In this document: positions 17,289 through 26,229 of the stretch, in pieces
How positions within the stretch are numbered: position 1 is the first letter of the stretch
Layout: every line of letters begins with the position of its first letter
Assembly: GCA_938075415.1 (NCBI GenBank)
Contig: CALJHC010000026.1
Location: 116,039-180,038 of the forward strand
Direction: 5' to 3'
Length of the DNA: 64,000 nucleotides
From: an uncultured Rubripirellula sp.
GTDB taxonomy: Bacteria; Planctomycetota; Planctomycetia; Pirellulales; Pirellulaceae
The notes under the pieces: generated by a model
Databases searched by the model: none
Told to the model about the DNA's origin: nothing
What the model saw: the letters and a program-made list of their open reading frames with translations, nothing else
Translations under genes and position numbers: made by a program

Positions 17289-17939
17289 CCGGTCTGCCCA
17301 ATAGCGGAGGCTGAAGTCGATTTTTCATCCACCGGACTGTCTCAGGGTGTAGTGTTCGCAATTACCCAAACTATGACAAGGCCGGTAAGTCATTCCATGT
17401 TTACGGAGACCACCTGTCTTTCCTAGTTTATTAAGTGCGGTCTGGCGGGTGTCTCGGGGCGGTTTACCGTCTCGGAACCACCATCGGTCACGCACTCTGG
17501 AAACGGAAAATTTCTGACTTTTCTTTTCCAGCTGAGTGCAATCGCCCCACCAAAGTGCCAGAGGGGCGTTTCTCATCGAGAGACGGCACTCTTTGACGCT
17601 TTACCTGTTCGAAGCTCGGTGGCCTGTGGTAACAGGTTTACGTCCTGTCAAGTTTGCCCCTTGTACCGCGCGCTCGGCTGGATTTCCAATCACAACCTCT
17701 TTGGCTGAGCCATGGATATTCTTGCCCCACTGGAGGGTTGATCTGCATCTGCGGCAGAAAAATTCGGATTCGTTAGAGACTTGGCCACAATCCAGGTTCC
17801 CCATTGAAACTGCCTGCTGGCTGGCATGGATCCAGTCCGTTGGCGAGTTCGTGATCAACACCGCCTGTTGAGCCTGTACTGGCGTTGGAGATTGCCGTTT
17901 TGGTTTGAAATGTTGCTTGTCAGAACTGTTCTACGTGGG
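17289..17939. other. Gap upstream of the clpP pair
   Basis: This 650-base gap contains the clpP promoter region and the downstream region of the gene at 17940. Apart from the doubtful small frame at 17601-17861 I find no gene. The strand overlap with a plus-strand frame at 17536-17871 shows that open frames here occur by chance. Confidence 0.4.
17601..17861 (-). CDS. Doubtful small zinc-ribbon-like protein
   Basis: An 86-codon frame encodes a segment near residues 25-41 that resembles half of a zinc ribbon: CGQ, eight residues, then FCRRCRSTLQWG. The first cysteine of the usual CxxC is missing. No strong Shine-Dalgarno sequence is visible, and an internal Met (MGNLDCG) could be the start. 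The remainder is unremarkable. Another open frame overlaps it on the opposite strand. It could be a decayed gene or chance. Confidence 0.22.
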   Translation of the reverse strand: MLITNSPTDWIHASQQAVSMGNLDCGQVSNESEFFCRRCRSTLQWGKNIHGSAKEVVIGNPAERAVQGANLTGRKPVTTGHRASNR

Positions 17940-18377
17940 TCAGCCCGTGGCGAAAATTTTTCGTCGTACAACCAATAGTTTTGACTGAATCTTTCGATCA
18001 TTTGCCATGCTTTGTGCTGCCTGATTCAGCGCTTGGTCGAACGCTTGCTTGCTGATGAACAATGCGATCGGGTGCTCCAAATCTGATTCTGTGGCGAGAC
18101 GCTCCAAGAGAGCTTGTCGGCTTGACCTGATTCGATGAGCCTTGCAGAGTTCCAGAAAGAGGGCCTCGGTTGAGTCAATCGGGGAAGGTTGCTGACGCAG
18201 ATATCGAAGGATCGCCCAGCTAGCGATCACAAGAGCACCGGCGATCAGAATCAACAACGGGTTGTCGATGATTGATTCATCCATCCGTTCGATGAGGGGA
18301 TTCACCAATTTTGATAAGGTCGAATCACCAAGAATCGAGCTTGGAAATAAGTCCAACGTATCTTCGATTGCCATCAA
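17940..18377 (-). CDS. Small membrane protein of unknown function, coupled to the HEAT-like gene
   Basis: The 145-residue protein has one clear transmembrane segment (about residues 38-60; NPLLILIAGALVIASWAIL). A short amphipathic N-terminus precedes it. A roughly 85-residue predicted cytoplasmic helical domain follows, ending in a basic stretch (LLVVRRKIFATG). I do not recognise the family. Its start overlaps the stop of the upstream 555-residue gene by four bases (ATGA), so the two are almost surely translated together and probably act together. It may serve as the membrane anchor for the helical-repeat protein. Confidence 0.7.
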   Translation of the reverse strand: MMAIEDTLDLFPSSILGDSTLSKLVNPLIERMDESIIDNPLLILIAGALVIASWAILRYLRQQPSPIDSTEALFLELCKAHRIRSSRQALLERLATESDLEHPIALFISKQAFDQALNQAAQSMANDRKIQSKLLVVRRKIFATG

Positions 18378-20041
18378 TGGTCGATCCTTTGCTGTTCGGA
18401 TTCGCTCGAGAATCTCGGAGGGATGAGGAAGGATCCGAGTGATTTCCCATTCTGACGTTTCAACAAGTTGGATTGAATTTCAACAAGGATTGATCCCTCG
18501 GCGGTCTTTTCCGCGTCTTCCAGAATCTCAAGGGTTTTCGGCATGGTGTCGGATCCAATCACTGCTGCGACAAGAGATTTCGCTTGATCATTGTCGTTTC
18601 TGAGGATGTCGGCGAGCTCCACATGGAAGTGAGTCGCCAATCCAGCGGCACCGGTCATTGCGATCGCGTCGAGTCGATTACTGAGCACAGGGTGACGTAG
18701 AGCACCACGAAGAACAGCTTCAATGTTAGTGTCGATGCGTCTCACCATCTGGCCCAGCTGATTCTGTTCGTGCGGTGGACGTTGCTGGAAATTTGCCAAG
18801 AGTGCATCGCAGTGCAGGCTCCCCAGTACGCGTTGGACCCCGGTAGCAATCGATGAGTGATCGGAACGGCGTTGCTTGATCAACCGTTCTAGTGTTTTGG
18901 TCGACAGAGATTCTGCTTTGTCGGTCCATTGTTCAGAAGGAACGGAGCAAGCAGTTCGAGCCAGTTGGTCTGGTGTTGGAAGTTGGCAACGCTTGAATCC
19001 CCAGCCGGCCACGTCTCGACTTTGAGGGGAATCGCTTTCGGCCAGTTCACAGAGCAGGTCTAGGACTTCCCCTTTTTGCGAATTGCAAGTCAGGTGGATG
19101 ATCGCAAACGCTTTTCTGTGTTTCGATGGGATCGCGAGCAAGGTGTCTGCTTTTTCAAGGCAGCACTTTGGCAAATCCAGTTTCTCAAGATTCAAAGCAA
19201 CACCACGCGTCGGCGCGTGACCGATAATTCGCAGTAATTGATTCCGAAACGCAATGTCTTCTCGGTTTGAAATCAGCTTTAAGACTGTTTGCGGCAGGTC
19301 TTCGATGCGAAGGAAGCTGGCTAGCGCCTCGATAGCTATTGGGTGATCGGACTTTCCGATCATCTCAAGAATGAGCTTTGCTTCGACTGTTTGATGCCTG
19401 ATTATCCTTGCCAGTTCTGCGTCTTCATTGCTTACCGATACCAGGTAGAGTTCAATGAGTTGCAGGTTTTGGTGCTTAGGATAGCGCTGAATCGATTCCA
19501 GAAGTTTTGCGGCAACTGGATTCAGTTTTCGATGAAATTTATCCTCAAAGGCAACTTGATCACGATGTTTCGTTACTAACGTTCGAAGTGTCTCAATGAC
19601 CGCTTCACAGTGAGGATGTGGTGTTCTTTCGGCGAACTCTATCAGCGTCGGAATCAAGCTGACCAGATTAAGATCGTGGGAAGCCTTGACTGCTTGGCGC
19701 CAATTCTTAGATGGTCTCGAGAGAATTGCTCGAAGAACGGATTCGATCCGTTTGGTATCGACCTTGATGTCGTCAATCTGAGATTTGGTGAGTTTGTCCC
19801 AGATTTCTAGCAGATTTTCAGATGCCCGTTGATCGGATCGGCGGCTTAGGCAATGGATCGCGACGTCACGTTCCTTCTCGTTTTCTGACTTCGCCAGAGT
19901 CAGCAGCAAGTTACTGGCCTGCGGATTTTCCGACTCAGCGAGGACTTCGAGGGTTCGTTCAATACCTAACATTCGACAAACTGGGGTTCTAGTTCTCGAA
20001 AGATTTGTCTGCAAATCCGATTTAAAGCGGAGCCTAGCCAC
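18374..20041 (-). CDS. HEAT-repeat-like helical protein
   Basis: The long form has 555 residues from GTG at 20041; an ATG at 19972 is an alternative start (532 residues), and neither has a clear Shine-Dalgarno sequence. From about residue 25 the protein is a series of alternating leucine-rich helices of 30-40 residues (for example NPQASNLLLTLAKSENEKER and DQRASENLLEIW), as in HEAT or armadillo-like scaffolds. No catalytic motif, signal peptide or membrane segment is visible. It probably binds other proteins. It overlaps the small membrane protein gene by ATGA, suggesting a membrane-recruited scaffold, but this is inference. It begins a leftward two-gene unit. Confidence 0.72.
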   Translation of the reverse strand: MARLRFKSDLQTNLSRTRTPVCRMLGIERTLEVLAESENPQASNLLLTLAKSENEKERDVAIHCLSRRSDQRASENLLEIWDKLTKSQIDDIKVDTKRIESVLRAILSRPSKNWRQAVKASHDLNLVSLIPTLIEFAERTPHPHCEAVIETLRTLVTKHRDQVAFEDKFHRKLNPVAAKLLESIQRYPKHQNLQLIELYLVSVSNEDAELARIIRHQTVEAKLILEMIGKSDHPIAIEALASFLRIEDLPQTVLKLISNREDIAFRNQLLRIIGHAPTRGVALNLEKLDLPKCCLEKADTLLAIPSKHRKAFAIIHLTCNSQKGEVLDLLCELAESDSPQSRDVAGWGFKRCQLPTPDQLARTACSVPSEQWTDKAESLSTKTLERLIKQRRSDHSSIATGVQRVLGSLHCDALLANFQQRPPHEQNQLGQMVRRIDTNIEAVLRGALRHPVLSNRLDAIAMTGAAGLATHFHVELADILRNDNDQAKSLVAAVIGSDTMPKTLEILEDAEKTAEGSILVEIQSNLLKRQNGKSLGSFLIPPRFSSESEQQRIDH

Positions 20042-20705
20042 CTGCGAAGTGAGTGTTGATAGGGTGGCAGCTTGAAGTCGAAAGTTAGGTCACCGTTGAG
20101 GGTCAGTTAGTTTTCGTTGAATTTTCGGGTCCAGATTCTTTCGATCGGTGTCGGTATGATGCCCCTAGTCGATTCAATCGGTAGGACAGGCAGTTTCCTT
20201 ACTGCTTCATCTGGCTTGTGCTCCTATCGATTGTGTCCCTGAGTTGCTTTGACACGGGGCTTGCGTCGGTGCAATTCTGATTTTCAATTCGCATCTGGGC
20301 GTTTTTGCGTGCGATTTGGCTCTTTAGATTGGGCCAGAGAGTTTTACAAAGTCCGGGGGGGAATTCTTGTTAGACGCTCGCTATACTTTTAAGCCCACGG
20401 TCTCCGGGCTGTTTGGTCTTGCGGGTCACTTCGATGGCGTGATGCGTCTCCGTCGGGGTTCTCGATCAGGATCAACGTGTTAATTTTCACTTGTGTTTAG
20501 TGATCAATGCCTGGCACTGGAGTGTGTTTTTTCAGTCAAGCTTTCGACGGTCGATCCGTGAAGTGTATTGAACGATGACTCGGAAGCTGATTCACGTTGA
20601 ACTTACCGGTGGTTTGCGGGACTTTTGATGGGCTTTGAGTCCATTGACGCGCATCATTGCTCGATGGGCGGTTAGCTAGGGAAACGAGTTGGAAGGACTT
20701 TGTTG
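20042..20705. other. Divergent intergenic region
   Basis: This 664-base gap lies between the HEAT-like gene (leftward) and the small plus-strand gene at 20706 and should hold two promoters. A short hairpin AGCCC...GGGCT occurs near 20391-20410. GGAAGGA just before 20700 is the ribosome-binding site of the next gene. A T-rich, A-poor character is notable, but I find no convincing RNA or gene. Confidence 0.35.
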
Positions 20706-20966
20706 ATGCAGAAGGGTGATGAAATATTAACGGGCAGTTTCCTTGAGATTCGAGCGAAGTTGCTCGAAGTGGCGGCCACATTGGATCGCGTCGATCGTGC
20801 ATTGGATCAAGGGGAAACTCTTGAGGGGGATGCAGCTGCATGCCGAGCAAAGCTTGATGATTCCATTCGGATTTTGTTGACATCAGATCCTGATCGTGCA
20901 GAGCGTTTACAGCGTCTTTTCTCACGTGAATTTTCAGATGCGTGGCGTCAGGAATTTGAGATTTGA
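20706..20966 (+). CDS. Small acidic helical protein of unknown function
   Basis: The 86-residue frame from the ATG at 20706 has a clear Shine-Dalgarno sequence (GGAAGGA) about nine bases upstream; TTG codons at 20700 and 20703 are poorer starts. The product is highly charged and almost certainly all-helical (FLEIRAKLLEVAATLDRVDR, then RAERLQRLFSREFSDAWRQE). No motif for catalysis or metal binding is seen. Composition and the ribosome-binding site make it a real gene. It precedes the hydrolase at 21064 by 97 bases and may share its transcript. Confidence 0.7.
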   Translation: MQKGDEILTGSFLEIRAKLLEVAATLDRVDRALDQGETLEGDAAACRAKLDDSIRILLTSDPDRAERLQRLFSREFSDAWRQEFEI

Positions 20967-21063
20967 TTCAGGTAGGTGCATGACGGTTCGCTGGGAACCA
21001 TCGATTGGGTCCCATTGATATTGGTTTTTTGACGTCTTATTTTTATTTTGGTTGGCGGAATTA

Positions 21064-21876
21064 ATGGACTACATTGACCCACACATCCATATGGTTTCTC
21101 GAACCACGGATGATTACGCGACCCTCGCTCGAATGGGGTGCGTTGCGATGAGTGAGCCAGCTTTCTGGGCTGGGTTTGATCGAGGAAGTGTTGATGGCTT
21201 TCGCGATTATTTTCATCAGTTGACGGATGTGGAACCAAAACGAGCTGCCCAATATGGGATACAGCATTTCACTTGGCTGTGCATCAATGCGAAAGAAGCT
21301 GAGAATGTCTCTCTATCACGCGATGTGATCGCAATGATTCCCGAGTTCATTGATCGTCCTAATGTGCTCGGAATTGGTGAAATTGGATTAAACAAGAACA
21401 CCAAGAATGAAGCGACCATTTTTCTGGAGCATCTTGAACTTGCGTTGCGATATGAGCAGCAGATTTTGATACACACTCCACATCTCGAGGATAAGTATCA
21501 AGGAACAAGGATGATTCTGGACATGCTTTGCGATGATCAAAGAATAGATCGCACACGCGTCTTAGTGGATCATGTTGAAGAGCACACCATCGCGGAGGTG
21601 CTCGATCGAGGTTTCTGGGCCGGGATGACACTTTATCCGGTGACGAAGTGCACACCTGAGCGGGCTGTCGATATGATTGAGCAGGTCGGTGGAGAACGTT
21701 TGCTGGTTAATTCCGCTGGTGACTGGGGGCCAAGTAAGCCAACCGCCGTACCTGATTTGATTTTTGAAATGCGACGTAGGGGTCATTCTGAATCGTTGAT
21801 TCAGAAAGTTGTTTATGACAATCCCATCGCGTTCTTTTCTCAAAGTAAGAATTTCTGTTTTCAGCCCCGAGCTTGA
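21064..21876 (+). CDS. TatD-family metal-dependent hydrolase, EboB-like
   Basis: From the ATG at 21064 (GGCGGA four bases upstream) the protein has 270 residues. It starts with the amidohydrolase motif DPHIHMVSRTTDDY; His7 and His9 should bind metal. Further ligands are in GEIGLNKN, LIHTPH, LVDHVEEHT and VNSAGDWG. The N-terminal pattern and the phrase EPAFWAGF match what I recall of the EboB/COG1099 hydrolases of the ebo cluster, which is linked to export or maturation of small metabolites in cyanobacteria and other phyla. No other ebo genes (prenyltransferase, 3-dehydroquinate-synthase-like, TIM barrel) are in the neighbourhood. The enzyme family is firm, the ebo role is inference. Confidence 0.85.
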   Translation: MDYIDPHIHMVSRTTDDYATLARMGCVAMSEPAFWAGFDRGSVDGFRDYFHQLTDVEPKRAAQYGIQHFTWLCINAKEAENVSLSRDVIAMIPEFIDRPNVLGIGEIGLNKNTKNEATIFLEHLELALRYEQQILIHTPHLEDKYQGTRMILDMLCDDQRIDRTRVLVDHVEEHTIAEVLDRGFWAGMTLYPVTKCTPERAVDMIEQVGGERLLVNSAGDWGPSKPTAVPDLIFEMRRRGHSESLIQKVVYDNPIAFFSQSKNFCFQPRA

Positions 21877-22254
21877 TGATGCTTTCGCTACTCTCTTCTT
21901 GATGGACAGGGATATCGATTGTTTTCAGCGTGACCCCAGGCATCTGAAGACATCCAGTTTTGTGAAGGCACTTGCGCGACGGTGCGTCCCGATCGGTGCC
22001 AACGATGAGAGCAACGAAGTGTGGAGTTGGTGGCAATGATTGTTCTGTGAAAGCGGTGAGGTTGGTTTCTTTTTTTGTTGAGTATTTTTGTACATCGCAT
22101 CAATCCATGTTTTGATTGATTTAATGGGGAAAAGGGCACGGCATCCAGTAAGACAACGATGAACCTTGAAGTTGTGAAATTGGTGCCATTGAGAAAATGT
22201 CACGGGATTGAGTTTTGAGATTGATTTTTTAGTCCAGAATAAAGGTACAAAAAG
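21877..22254. other. Intergenic gap before the SMP-30-like gene
   Basis: A 76-codon frame (21809-22039, +) overlaps the end of the hydrolase and lacks any support. The gap otherwise holds AAAGG about nine bases before the GTG at 22255. I see no terminator, RNA or further gene. Confidence 0.4.
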
Positions 22255-23259
22255 GTGTCTAGTATTAACCGGTTCATACTTTGCTTTCTTGTTCTTTATG
22301 CTTTCATCAGCACGTCAACGTCCTCGCTGATTGCGCAGAACGTGGTGAATAATCATGAGCGATTGAAGGCGGTAGGAAGAGTCGCTTTCACCGAGGGGCC
22401 TGCATGGCATCCAACCGAGGGTGTTTTTTTTAGCGATATTCAGAACAACCGCATCATGAGAGTGGATCCGTCCGGTGAATTGGAGGTTTACCGAACTCCC
22501 TCTGGCAAAGCCAACGGTCTATTGTTTGATCAGCGGGGAAGGTTAGTCGCTTGCGAGGGTGGGAATCGTCGAATTACTCGAACCGAATCTGACGGAACGA
22601 TTGTTGTTTTGGCTGATCAGTTTGAAGGAAAAGCATTCAATTCACCCAATGACATTACGATGGATTCACAGGGGAACCTTTTCTTTACCGACCCCAGGTA
22701 TGGCAGTCGTGATGGGTTGGAACAGTTTGACGAGGCCGGTCAAGCGGTTGAGGGCGTTTATCGGATTTCTGTTTCTGGCGAACTGACTCGCGTACTGGGG
22801 CAAGAGATCTCACGCCCCAATGGAATAGCGGTATCAAAGGATGATCGATTTCTTTTTGTTGCAGTCAACGCAAACGATGACCAGGGAAGCGATCGCGCTC
22901 TCTATCGTTTTAGCTTGAACGCAGTCGGAGGAGTTCAAGTGGAAACGAAAAAGAAGTTGTACGACTGGGGCATGGATCGGGGACCTGATGGGATCGCATT
23001 GGATCTTGAGGGGCGAGTCTACGCCACCGCTGGTCTCAATTATGCTGCTCCGCCGCACGAGACTGCAAACAAGCATCTTGCTGGAGTCTATGTGATTTCA
23101 CCCCAAGGTGGGCTTCTTGATCAAATCTCAGTACCCATGGATATGGTAACCAACTGTGCATTTGGTGGTGCCGATCGTCGAACGTTGTACATCACTGCGG
23201 GCCATACGCTTTGGTCGGTAAGGGTTCCATCGGCGGGATTTACACCGTGGCCTCGTTGA
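22255..23259 (+). CDS. Secreted SMP-30/gluconolactonase/LRE-like protein
   Basis: The protein has 334 residues from GTG at 22255 (AAAGG about nine bases upstream). A signal peptide (FILCFLVLYAFISTSTSSLIA) is followed by a six-bladed propeller. Metal-binding positions typical of the family are visible: Glu in FTEGPAWH, Asn in FNSPNDITMD and Asp in RGPDGIALD. Other blade motifs are FTDPRYGSRDG and SRPNGIAVS. Relatives hydrolyse sugar lactones, so a periplasmic lactonase in sugar oxidation is likely, though substrates vary widely. It is a single gene convergent with the aldehyde dehydrogenase. Confidence 0.92.
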   Translation: MSSINRFILCFLVLYAFISTSTSSLIAQNVVNNHERLKAVGRVAFTEGPAWHPTEGVFFSDIQNNRIMRVDPSGELEVYRTPSGKANGLLFDQRGRLVACEGGNRRITRTESDGTIVVLADQFEGKAFNSPNDITMDSQGNLFFTDPRYGSRDGLEQFDEAGQAVEGVYRISVSGELTRVLGQEISRPNGIAVSKDDRFLFVAVNANDDQGSDRALYRFSLNAVGGVQVETKKKLYDWGMDRGPDGIALDLEGRVYATAGLNYAAPPHETANKHLAGVYVISPQGGLLDQISVPMDMVTNCAFGGADRRTLYITAGHTLWSVRVPSAGFTPWPR

Positions 23260-23405
23260 AGTCTTACTTCTGCCAAATTCAGAGCGTGGTTCGACCGGTC
23301 GCTGGTTTGGCTGCGTGTTTATGATTCTCGCCAAATGAGGTGACCAGAGCAGTATCCTGAGTTCAGTTCAGGTCACTCATCGCCGGCGTTTCGATTGTTC
23401 AGGCC

Positions 23406-23442
23406 GGGCTCGTCAGCGGGTTGCCTTCACCTTGACGAGCCC
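23406..23442. terminator. 10-bp hairpin between convergent genes
   Basis: GGGCTCGTCA (23406-23415) pairs perfectly with TGACGAGCCC (23433-23442) across a 17-base loop. It lies between the 3' ends of the SMP-30-like gene and the aldehyde dehydrogenase gene, a typical place for a bidirectional terminator, but neither strand has a T run after it. Confidence 0.45.
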
Positions 23443-23480
23443 CTCTCATTTCGTGCGGTTTCTCACCACTTGCCAATCGC

Positions 23481-25037
23481 CTAGGCATCGTATTGCGAAA
23501 CGTACACCGCTTTGACTTGGGTGTAATCGGTGAAGGTTTCTTCGCAATTGACACCCGCTCCCGGGCCACCTGAAATACCTTGACCGCCGTAGGGAAGACC
23601 ATAAGCGATCTGATTATGGCAATTTACCTGACAGGTTCCATCCCTGAAGCGTTTGGAGATCGCAACACCTTGTTCGATGTCTTGGGTCCATACGCTTGCG
23701 CCAAGTCCATAAGGCGATTGATTCGCCAAGGTGAGCGCCTGCTCTGCGTCATTGACTGGGCAAATCGTTGCGAACGCATGGAACACTTCGGATGGATTGC
23801 AATCAATTTCTGGTTCCGTCTTGAAAAGGGCAGGTTTGAGGTAGTAGCCAGAACGTCCTTCGACCTCTGCGACACCTCCGGACAAAAGTGGGCTGCCACC
23901 ACGCAGGGAGGTTTGTTGCTGAGCACTTAAGATTCGATCCTGTTGGGTCGAATTGATGACGGCGCCCAATTGAGTTCCCTGATCAGCTTGGTAGCCGATT
24001 TTGAGTGTTTGAAAGAAGTCCCTTTGTGCATCAATAAAATCATCCGCAATTTTCCGATCAACAAAAACACGGTGAATCGTACAACAAGTTTGACCAAAAT
24101 GTTGATTGGTATACCGACCAATTTTTCGCGCAACCGCAATGGGGTCCGCGTCTGCCAAGACAATGGCTGAGCCATTGCCTCCCATTTCGCGTTTCATTCT
24201 TGTGCCGTGTCGATCACAGGTGCGAAGGATATGCTGCCCAATCCCCGGCGAGCCGGTGAAGGAGATAAATCGCACCCCGGGATGCTCGGCGATAAACTGT
24301 CCTGTCAACTCGCCTCTTCCTGGCAACACGTTGATCACACCGGGTGGGAATCCAGCTTCCTCAGCCAGTTTTCCCATGTAGAGTGCGGAAAGCGGGGTAT
24401 CCTCGGCTGGTTTGATCAGGACACAGTTCCCCGCGAGCAAGGCGGGGAAGATAAACCAAGACGTCAAGACAATCGGATAATTCCAGGGAATGATGCCCGC
24501 GACGACGCCCCAAGGTTCTCGGTAGCTAAACCCATGCACCCCCGGCCCCACCTCTAGTGAGTCACCGTCGCCCATGGGTATGCGTCTTGCAACTTCGCTG
24601 AAGTATTCGGCGCAAGCCCGGATCTGCCCGAAATCACCCTCAGCGAGTTCAGAGACCTTACCACCGTCAAAGATTTCGCAAGCGAGCAGAATGTCTCGGT
24701 CCCGTTCGCATAGTTCAACGAACTTCATCACGGTTGCAATTTTCTCTTCGACAGGTTGATTTCTCCATCCTGTTCCATCAGCATTTAAATAGGCATTTTG
24801 TGCACCTCGGACTGCTGCATCCACTTCGGCCGCCCCCATCTCGCAAACAGTCGCCAAGGTCTGATGACTACCGGGGTCGATTGTCTCAAAGGTCGCGTTC
24901 ATGGTTCCAGCGACCGTCTGGCCATTGATCAATCCACCAAGTGGGGATCCGCCGTTGTTGCAGAATTCGGCGAACTTTTGTGGTCTTTCAAATTGCGAGG
25001 CGGTGAGTGATTGGATTTCAGAATTAGCAATCGACAT
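23481..25037 (-). CDS. Aldehyde dehydrogenase (betaine-aldehyde-dehydrogenase-like)
   Basis: I start the gene at ATG 25037, giving 518 residues; an upstream TTG at 25106 would add 23 residues unlike the family. The protein has the NAD(P)-dependent aldehyde dehydrogenase hallmarks: GIIPWNYPIVL, the nucleotide loop FTGSPGIGQHI, the catalytic glutamate in REMGGNGSA and the catalytic cysteine in HFGQTCCTIHR (the first Cys). Overall it is closest to betaine-aldehyde or related dehydrogenases. It oxidises an aldehyde to the acid in the cytoplasm. A choline dehydrogenase or transporter partner is not next to it, so the substrate is open. No signal peptide is present. Confidence 0.94.
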   Translation of the reverse strand: MSIANSEIQSLTASQFERPQKFAEFCNNGGSPLGGLINGQTVAGTMNATFETIDPGSHQTLATVCEMGAAEVDAAVRGAQNAYLNADGTGWRNQPVEEKIATVMKFVELCERDRDILLACEIFDGGKVSELAEGDFGQIRACAEYFSEVARRIPMGDGDSLEVGPGVHGFSYREPWGVVAGIIPWNYPIVLTSWFIFPALLAGNCVLIKPAEDTPLSALYMGKLAEEAGFPPGVINVLPGRGELTGQFIAEHPGVRFISFTGSPGIGQHILRTCDRHGTRMKREMGGNGSAIVLADADPIAVARKIGRYTNQHFGQTCCTIHRVFVDRKIADDFIDAQRDFFQTLKIGYQADQGTQLGAVINSTQQDRILSAQQQTSLRGGSPLLSGGVAEVEGRSGYYLKPALFKTEPEIDCNPSEVFHAFATICPVNDAEQALTLANQSPYGLGASVWTQDIEQGVAISKRFRDGTCQVNCHNQIAYGLPYGGQGISGGPGAGVNCEETFTDYTQVKAVYVSQYDA

Positions 25038-26229
25038 GATGAACCAGCTTGTGTTGTAGAAGAAAGACGGTGAGCAATACAAATTTAAGTGATAATCGAA
25101 GGACAACCAGATGCTTTGAAGTGTCCGACGACCGCACCCGTCGACAACCGTATTTTATCCAATTCCGTTGGCTTCGGGGGTACCGAGTCGTTCACCATGA
25201 TTTGGGGCAGGATTAAGGATTTCTTAGGGCTGCGTAAATTCAAATGTTTCCCGGGAATTTCAGAAATTTGGCACTCCTGGTTCTCGAGATTTTATCACGA
25301 CGTGGTTGGGAATCGCCCCTTCTCAACTGAAAGGATTCGTCCTTAGAGCCTCGGTTTTCTGACAAGTTTATGGACAAACTCCTTTGAGCTGCCCAGCCAG
25401 TGGGTACAATTTTTCTGCAGACCTGCTGTGGCATCGAACCACTAACGTGCAGTCGATCAAGTTTTTTTGCATGATTCGCTGAGGAACACAAATTCGACTT
25501 GGAAAGTGCTTCAGGGGTAAATAAAGGATGGTTCCGGGTCGGAATCAGGGACGAAGAGGATCTAGCAATACCTGACGATATGAAGCCGTCACCGCATCGA
25601 TGCGATCTCCCGTTGTTAGGGATCTCCATGACCAAGGTCGATTTAACGATCTTGGTCGTTAACCAGTGCATGCGACAGCCATCAAACGCTTTTTTGGGTA
25701 ACAGACGGGTGCTCAGTCGCTGGTTGCATTGTTTTTCGCTGCTTTGTCGCTGTTTGCTGATGATCAATTTTCGGCTACCAAGTTGGAGCGGCCTCGTCCG
25801 AATCCAAGCTCAATGGTGGCCAAATCGCCAGTTTTTTGATCACTTGGGTTGTCTTTGGCAATTAGCATGTTTTGGACCGCGAGTTCAGCGACCATTCACA
25901 CGTGAGTCGAGCTGTAGGGGCGGTTCCGTCAGAGAGCAGTTTGTCAAGGAATCGAGAGTATTTTTGGTCCTAAGATCAATGGGTCGATCAGTACAGCGTT
26001 TCAGTTCCTTGTGTTCTCTCAAGCGATTGGCGGGCTGTCTTGAGGTGGTTTCGATCGGTCGCCTGAACGTTGGGGAGTTCTGGTCAGCGGTTTCCGGTTT
26101 GTGGCTGGATCCAGAGTCGCATTTGCTTAGCACCCTGAAGTTGAAATCAGTCAGGGAAAATGTTTTGTTGGTTTCTGATCCGTGTGATGGAGCTTTGATA
26201 GGCACTCCTTTGACGCTGGGAGTGACTGC
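25038..26229. other. Unexplained 1.2 kb gap upstream of the ACP-thioesterase gene
   Basis: No gene here is convincing. A 244-codon plus-strand frame (25499-26233) overlaps the next start by ATGA, but it starts with TTG, has no well-placed Shine-Dalgarno sequence and is rich in Cys, Trp and Arg, as expected of non-coding frames. In another frame, positions 25702-25848 read as a hydrophobic stretch followed by a soluble segment (FFAALSLFADDQFSATKLER), which could be a remnant of an exported protein. The gap might contain a decayed gene. Confidence 0.35.

Noticed and set aside
17536..17871. 111-codon plus-strand frame upstream of clpP
   Set aside because: Overlaps another open frame on the other strand and shows no motif or ribosome-binding site.
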